The position numbers were made by a program, and so were the translations under genes. DNA of 9,743 bases from Methanosarcina sp. (GTDB taxonomy: Archaea; Halobacteriota; Methanosarcinia; Methanosarcinales; Methanosarcinaceae): positions 1 to 9,743 of the forward strand of contig JAMXLQ010000281.1 in assembly GCA_024280975.1 (NCBI GenBank). Direction: 5' to 3'. Positions 6,177 through 9,743 of the stretch are shown here, piece by piece (within the stretch, counting starts at the first letter, position 1; each line of letters starts with the position of its first letter). The notes beneath the pieces are model-generated. The model did no database searches. It saw nothing but the letters and a program-made list of their open reading frames with translations, and was not told the origin of the DNA.

Positions 6177-6674
6177 TTACACTGAACTAAGAGCATCTAC
6201 GCGTTTTTTCAGGATATCAATAATACGAGAATTATCGTAGAAGACCAGGTCTTCCCCACATATCGGGCAGAGAAACTCGGTTTCCGTAGCTTCATCAAAA
6301 AGGAGGCGAACGCAGCCCTGAGGGCACGTATAGAAAACATTGTTTTCTTCGAACTCAAGGCGGGTCTTCAGGTTACGGAGCAATTTTTTCTTTTCCCTCA
6401 TAAGCTGGTGCTCTATGTCCGAAAAATCCAGACGCCAGAGGTATGTTAACCATCCACTATTTGAATCTCTTTCTCTGCGGCAAATTGCGAACTTATTCTC
6501 ATATAATATGAAGAGAGTTCTTCTTACAGTGTTCAGCAGAACCCCGCTCTTTTCTGAAACCTCTTCATCCGTAACCTCGCCTTCTGGCATTTCTTCTATC
6601 ATTTTGAGCCCATCTTCCCCCACAAGGCTCATAAGATATCCTCTAATTACCTTGTCATTTAAATCGACCAACAT
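6177..6674 (-). CDS. tfe: Transcription initiation factor E, alpha subunit (TFE)
   Basis: Archaeal homologue of the N-terminal half of eukaryotic TFIIE-alpha. It binds the RNA polymerase clamp and stalk and stabilises the open promoter complex. An extended winged-helix domain covers about residues 1-85, with the helix-turn-helix region near 37-60 (VTDEEVSEKSGVLLNTVRRT). A charged linker helix follows (about 86-110), then a zinc ribbon with C117, C121, C136 and C139 (YTCPQGC ... FLCPICG). The tail of about 25 residues is a short helix. Total length of 165 residues is normal. ATG at 6674 is preferred because GAGG ends five bases before it; a GTG two codons upstream is part of that ribosome binding site. 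It heads a probable two-gene unit with the HD-domain gene. Confidence 0.95.
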   Translation of the reverse strand: MLVDLNDKVIRGYLMSLVGEDGLKMIEEMPEGEVTDEEVSEKSGVLLNTVRRTLFILYENKFAICRRERDSNSGWLTYLWRLDFSDIEHQLMREKKKLLRNLKTRLEFEENNVFYTCPQGCVRLLFDEATETEFLCPICGEDLVFYDNSRIIDILKKRVDALSSV

Positions 6675-6711
6675 GTTCACCTCAAATCCCTATATCAATT
6701 GAATATATCAG

Positions 6712-6724
6712 TATTAAAGTTTAC
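6712..6724 (-). promoter_or_regulatory. Candidate tfe promoter
   Basis: GTAAAC then TTTAATA on the minus strand resembles BRE plus TATA, with a predicted start near 6690 and a leader of about 15 nt. A perfect palindrome TTCCGGAA lies about 20 bp upstream (6737-6744) and could be an operator or chance. Confidence 0.4.
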
Positions 6725-6758
6725 ATTTCCTTTTTCTTCCGGAAATTTTTACTAGCCA

Positions 6759-6769
6759 GAAAAAATAAA
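6759..6769 (-). terminator. T-rich tract after the ATP-grasp gene
   Basis: TTTATTTTTTC on the minus strand about 60 bases after the ATP-grasp stop codon, just upstream of the tfe promoter candidate. It would separate the nmd3/ATP-grasp unit from tfe. Confidence 0.4.
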
Positions 6770-6828
6770 CTCTCTTAATCCTGAATTTTTATACATTTTA
6801 GGCAAATCTCAGGTATTTTTCCTTTCTT

Positions 6829-7983
6829 TTAGTTTTCAATAAAAGCCTTTATCCTATTTACCCCTCTTTTAAGCGACAGGATTGCCTCTTCCCTGGTAGA
6901 GGCGCACGCGAATAGGGAAGTAAGAGGGCCATCAGGCTCTACAACAGTTCCCTGGGAAGGAATATCAGCGCTTTTTTCCCTTAGAATGAGGTCCATGAGC
7001 TTTCTGTCTATAAAAAGTTCTCGATCCGAGTATATTACTCCTCTTGCAGCAAAGCATTTAGCTTCGGGTTTCTCAGGAAGTTCTCCTCTAAAGCAGCCAG
7101 CATGGGCCTCAAAAAGGTTAATATTCATCGCTTTTTCTACAGTATCAAGACTTCCCTGGAACCTTGGGTTTATTTCAAGTACTACAGGCCCTTTTTTCGA
7201 AACCAGAAAATCTACTCCATTTGAGCCCAGAAGCTTGAACTCAATCACCAGTTCTTCAGCAAGGCCCTCCATTTCCTTAGCTTTATTGGTCCTAAAAGGA
7301 GTTATATTCCCACAATATGCAAAGGGCAGCCGCGAAAGCCAGGGTATTCCTATTAGCTGTTCATTCACAGCCACCGACAGAGCTTCATTTTTCGTAGATA
7401 GCAAAGAAACGCTTGAAGGCACTCCTTCAAGAAACTCCTGGACAATAAGCGCCTGTTCCGTAAGCTCAGGGTTCAGGCTATACAATTCTTCGAGGATAGC
7501 TAAGAGCTCCTGTTTGTTCCTGGCAACCCGGTTAAAAATTCCTCCTCCACCTGAAACTGGCTTAATCATAACCGGATATTCTATTGCATCCAATTCTTCC
7601 GGAGAATAACAGATTGGGTGAGAGATTCCAAGGGCCTCAAGTCTTTTTGCGAGGTACAGTTTGTCTGAGGCTTTCTGCATAGCATCCGGACTGCTGGCAA
7701 GCACAGGGCAGGAAAACTCATTATGATCAAGTGTTTCCAGTCCCGAGCCTGGAACAATGGCATCAAACTCTAGTCCAAATTCAGCCATCTGGGCCTTTAT
7801 TCGGGAAGCCTCGAGCTGGTGTAGTTCCTGTACGGTTTTGCACTCCAGAAATGCCGATGCATATGCACACTCCTGGAGGTCAAGATCGCAGAAAGCATCT
7901 ATGGAACAGACCGTATAACCAGCCCGGCTTGCAGAGCAGACAACATTCCGGGTATTAAATCCGATTACAAGAATATTCTGCAT
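6829..7983 (-). CDS. ATP-grasp domain ligase, predicted carboxylate-amine ligase type (COG2232-like)
   Basis: An ATP-grasp enzyme that should activate a carboxylate as acyl phosphate and join it to an amine or thiol; neither substrate is known to me. An N-terminal Rossmann-like preATP domain starts NILVIGFNTRN (3-13). The ATP-grasp fold shows K141 in VMIKP, the glycine loop SGGGG (144-148), NGVDFL (255-260) and the Mg-binding LEINPRFQGS (269-278; E270, N272). A C-terminal part of about 100 residues follows. Start: the longest frame begins at 8049, 47 bases inside nmd3, but its first 22 residues look unlike a Rossmann start; ATG at 7983 is preceded by GAGGAA and begins MQNILVIG, giving 384 residues, 19 nt after the nmd3 stop. 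Co-transcription with nmd3 is likely. A cofactor or peptide-tail ligase is a guess; the COG number is from memory. Confidence 0.82.
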   Translation of the reverse strand: MQNILVIGFNTRNVVCSASRAGYTVCSIDAFCDLDLQECAYASAFLECKTVQELHQLEASRIKAQMAEFGLEFDAIVPGSGLETLDHNEFSCPVLASSPDAMQKASDKLYLAKRLEALGISHPICYSPEELDAIEYPVMIKPVSGGGGIFNRVARNKQELLAILEELYSLNPELTEQALIVQEFLEGVPSSVSLLSTKNEALSVAVNEQLIGIPWLSRLPFAYCGNITPFRTNKAKEMEGLAEELVIEFKLLGSNGVDFLVSKKGPVVLEINPRFQGSLDTVEKAMNINLFEAHAGCFRGELPEKPEAKCFAARGVIYSDRELFIDRKLMDLILREKSADIPSQGTVVEPDGPLTSLFACASTREEAILSLKRGVNRIKAFIEN

Positions 7984-8002
7984 ATTTCCTCTTTCTGAAC
8001 CT

Positions 8003-9067
8003 TCATTTTGCCTGTGGAATATCGGAATATGCCAGCGCAAAGATTCCATATGAGGTTTTTAGGACAGGAATTTCGCTTCCTGCTTCTGCATTGAATGACA
8101 TCGGCTTCCTTATGGCAACAGTTTCATAAGTTTCAGGGTCGAGCACCAGAATTGCATTGTCCTCAATTGAAACTAGCACTGTTAATACGGCATTCCCTAT
8201 ATTACCTATTTTCTCTGCTCCTTTTAGTTCCTCAGGGGTTGAGATAAATCTTGAGCCATCCTCGAGGGAAATTCCATTAACCTTCTTTCCTGAACTCTTG
8301 ATCTGGATAATCCTTCCTCTGAACCTTATGACATCTCCTGGCTTGAATTCGGGAAGACGCACAGCAAAAGTAATCCTGTAAAGGTTCTTTCCTTCTTTCA
8401 TTCCGACAAGGGTAGGAGATTCAGAAAAGCTGCCCCCAAGTTCAGAAGTGATTAACCGGCAGACCTGTTTGCTGGCATTCATTGAACCCATGTAAAGGTC
8501 TATTCCTTCCTTTTGATCCAGTACCTCGCTTATAAATGCGAGCCGGTCACCTTTTTTTCTCATGCTCTCCATAGCTTCCCTGACGATAGCCATGCAGCGT
8601 TTTTTCTCTTCTTCAGTAGGAAACCTGCCCGCTGCCCGTACCTGGATAATCGCTTCAAAGTAACCTCCAGACTCCCTGCTACACATATCACAGGCTGTCC
8701 GCTGAATCCTTACCTCGGTCTCGGCTTCTGCGTGTACAGGCTCTTCTCTAACCATTGCATTGACTTCAGCTCTTACCTTATATATATAAGGTGTAATCTC
8801 CCTAGGTTCAAGATAGACATTCACATCTCCGGCTTCGTTGTGGATATAAAGGGCATTTTCTACGGCCTTTAGCACCACATCTTCGGTATTACCAACATTT
8901 TCCCACCGGCTTCTATGAAAGTGTGCTCCGCAAGCTGAACATATTCTTACATGGAGTACATGAGGCAATTCAATCAGTTTGAAAGTCTCAAAAAAACAGT
9001 CCCTACAAACTGAGTCAAAAAGCTTGTAGCATTCTCTGCCGCATCTCGGGCATGTGATGAAATTCAT
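8003..9067 (-). CDS. nmd3: Archaeal NMD3-family ribosome maturation protein
   Basis: Homologue of eukaryotic Nmd3, the adaptor that binds the joining face of the large ribosomal subunit and exports it from the nucleus. Archaea lack a nucleus, so a late large-subunit assembly or recycling role is the usual inference. The N-terminal zinc-binding region has CPRC (6-9), CRDC (21-24) and CSAC (43-46), and another Cys pair CDMC lies at 126-129. The SGGYFEAIIQVR segment (133-144) is typical of the family. Beta-rich segments follow (about 225-345), compatible with the eIF5A-like and SH3-like parts, and there is no nuclear export tail. At 354 residues it has archaeal length. ATG at 9067 has only a weak GGA-type ribosome binding site. 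It leads the unit with the ATP-grasp gene. Confidence 0.93.
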   Translation of the reverse strand: MNFITCPRCGRECYKLFDSVCRDCFFETFKLIELPHVLHVRICSACGAHFHRSRWENVGNTEDVVLKAVENALYIHNEAGDVNVYLEPREITPYIYKVRAEVNAMVREEPVHAEAETEVRIQRTACDMCSRESGGYFEAIIQVRAAGRFPTEEEKKRCMAIVREAMESMRKKGDRLAFISEVLDQKEGIDLYMGSMNASKQVCRLITSELGGSFSESPTLVGMKEGKNLYRITFAVRLPEFKPGDVIRFRGRIIQIKSSGKKVNGISLEDGSRFISTPEELKGAEKIGNIGNAVLTVLVSIEDNAILVLDPETYETVAIRKPMSFNAEAGSEIPVLKTSYGIFALAYSDIPQAK

Positions 9068-9087
9068 CTGTAATCCTTACTTTTCTT

Positions 9088-9150
9088 CTTGAAATAGTAA
9101 TAATCCTCTTGAAATAATAGCTTTCCTGAAATAGTAATCTTTGAAATTCT
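9088..9150 (-). repeat. Short direct repeats in the nmd3 leader
   Basis: On the plus strand TGAAATA recurs at 9090, 9110 and 9127, twice continuing as TGAAATAGTAAT, with a partial TGAAATT at 9142. Spacings are 20, 17 and 15 bp. The repeats lie between the nmd3 TATA candidate and its start codon, so the leader RNA would contain them. Confidence 0.5.
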
Positions 9151-9170
9151 CAGGAAGGAAGGCTTCTGCA

Positions 9171-9180
9171 CTATATATTG
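9171..9180 (-). promoter_or_regulatory. Candidate nmd3 TATA box
   Basis: CAATATATAG on the minus strand. Transcription would start near 9150, giving a leader of about 80 nt before the nmd3 ATG, and would presumably continue through the ATP-grasp gene. Confidence 0.4.
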
Positions 9181-9373
9181 AATAATTCACCTGTTAAGCC
9201 TGCTCCTGCTATATAAAAATAGCTGAATTTTTTAATTTACCATTGAGTACTCAGGCTGTCCTATTTTCTAGAATGCAAAATCAGCGAAGAGTACATACCC
9301 GTTATAAAGTAAATTAGTTATAACTCAGTTTAAAAATATATATTTTAGATGCTCTATCAAATTGTTATTTGTC

Positions 9374-9383
9374 TTATATAAAT
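9374..9383 (+). promoter_or_regulatory. Plus-strand TATA box in front of the hairpin array
   Basis: TTATATAAAT is a good TATA match. A start about 26 bases on, near 9403, would fall just before the first hairpin at 9412, so the array could be transcribed as the body of an RNA. No plus-strand gene with coding character follows in the window. Confidence 0.35.
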
Positions 9384-9409
9384 ATTTCTTGAATTGCCCG
9401 AGTTCTGCA

Positions 9410-9578
9410 AACCTTTTGAGAAAAGGCCTGATCGCAAACTTTTAAGAAAAGTTTGATCAAAACCGGAAAACGGCGTGATCACAAGCCTTTTCAAAAAAGG
9501 CTTGAGCGAAAACCTTTTGAGAAAAGGTTTAATCGAAAAATTCCCACGCGATGGCGTGATCAACCGGCGCAACGGTTG
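9410..9578. repeat. Tandem array of short hairpins with GATC-like spacers
   Basis: At least seven inverted repeats follow each other about every 25 bp. Stems: CCTTTT/AAAAGG (9412-9426, loop GAG); CAAACTTTT/AAAAGTTTG (9435-9455, loop AAG); CCG/CGG (9463-9473, weak); CAAGCCTTTT/AAAAGGCTTG (9482-9504, loop CAA); AAACCTTTT/AAAAGGTTT (9510-9530, loop GAG); CACGC/GCGTG (9545-9558); CAACCG/CGGTTG (9561-9578). Spacers contain GATC or close variants. Stem sequences differ between units but both arms change together, and loops in the A/T-rich units are always three bases. I recall similar arrays from other Methanosarcina spacers. Overlapping open frames on both strands are by-products of the repeat. 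Confidence 0.75.
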
Positions 9579-9743
9579 TGGCACAACGCTTGCGCTCAAG
9601 AAAGGATTACCTTCGCTGGAAAGAGCTCAAAAATATCAGAACATACCAGAAATTCGTTTTTCATACATTTCGTTTTTCCGAAAAGCTAAAAGTTAGTTCA
9701 GTATGGAGTTCAGTAGAAAAAGAACAAAATCATAATTTCGTAA
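9579..9743. other. Non-coding right end
   Basis: No gene recognised. TTCGTTTTTC occurs twice about 15 bases apart (near 9654 and 9669), giving two T-tracts that could end a plus-strand transcript from the hairpin array. A nine-base direct repeat AGTTCAGTA follows at 9695 and 9707. Confidence 0.4.

Noticed and set aside
6340..7609. Plus-strand open frames antisense to tfe (6340-6702) and to the ATP-grasp gene (6986-7609)
   Set aside because: Both are shadows of well-supported minus-strand genes and show no motif or plausible start signal.
9410..9578. CRISPR array
   Set aside because: Units are palindromic and vary in sequence, spacers are only a few bases and similar, and no cas gene is near.
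9357..9696. Three overlapping open frames across the hairpin array on both strands
   Set aside because: Repetitive Lys/Phe/Arg products follow directly from the hairpin repeat; open frames on both strands are expected from inverted repeats.

Overview
The window looks like a chromosomal segment of a methanogenic archaeon of the genus Methanosarcina or a close relative. The support is a set of archaeal housekeeping genes (FtsZ, the CPSF-type termination nuclease FttA/aCPSF1, archaeal proteasome beta subunit with a nine-residue propeptide, TFE, NMD3), AT-rich spacers with TATA boxes, GAGG/GGTG-type ribosome binding sites, and a tandem hairpin array of a kind I associate with Methanosarcina genomes. 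No mobile element, CRISPR, tRNA or rRNA was recognised.

Layout. 1-851: the N-terminal 283 codons of ftsZ on the minus strand, running off the left edge. 852-2017: a long AT-rich spacer with the ftsZ leader, a possible 34-codon reading frame, an orphan plus-strand promoter-like site and two families of decayed tandem repeats with periods of about 20 and 24 bp. 2018-2686: a HAD-family phosphatase, the only confident plus-strand gene. It converges on fttA (2733-4646, minus) across two adjacent hairpins that contain both stop codons. Further right, all genes are on the minus strand, so transcription runs right to left: nmd3 (8003-9067) then an ATP-grasp ligase (6829-7983), 19 nt apart; tfe (6177-6674) then an HD-domain protein (5654-6166), 10 nt apart; psmB (4756-5391); and fttA. 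9068-9743 has no convincing gene but holds repeats in the nmd3 leader and a tandem array of at least seven hairpins (9410-9578) behind a good plus-strand TATA box.

Function. The block joins transcription initiation (TFE), transcription termination and 3' end formation (FttA), ribosome maturation (NMD3) and protein turnover (PsmB), with two poorly characterised enzymes (HD hydrolase, ATP-grasp ligase) tied to tfe and nmd3 by tight spacing. psmB followed by the CPSF-type nuclease is a gene order known from other euryarchaea. Most start codons here were moved inward from the longest open frame, because the inner start has the better ribosome binding site or matches the family start.

The least explained parts are noncoding: the hairpin array at the right end with compensating stem changes, the 12-bp inverted repeat in the psmB leader, the helically phased A-tract repeat left of the HAD gene, and the double hairpin where the HAD gene and fttA meet. 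I saw no convincing new multi-gene system.
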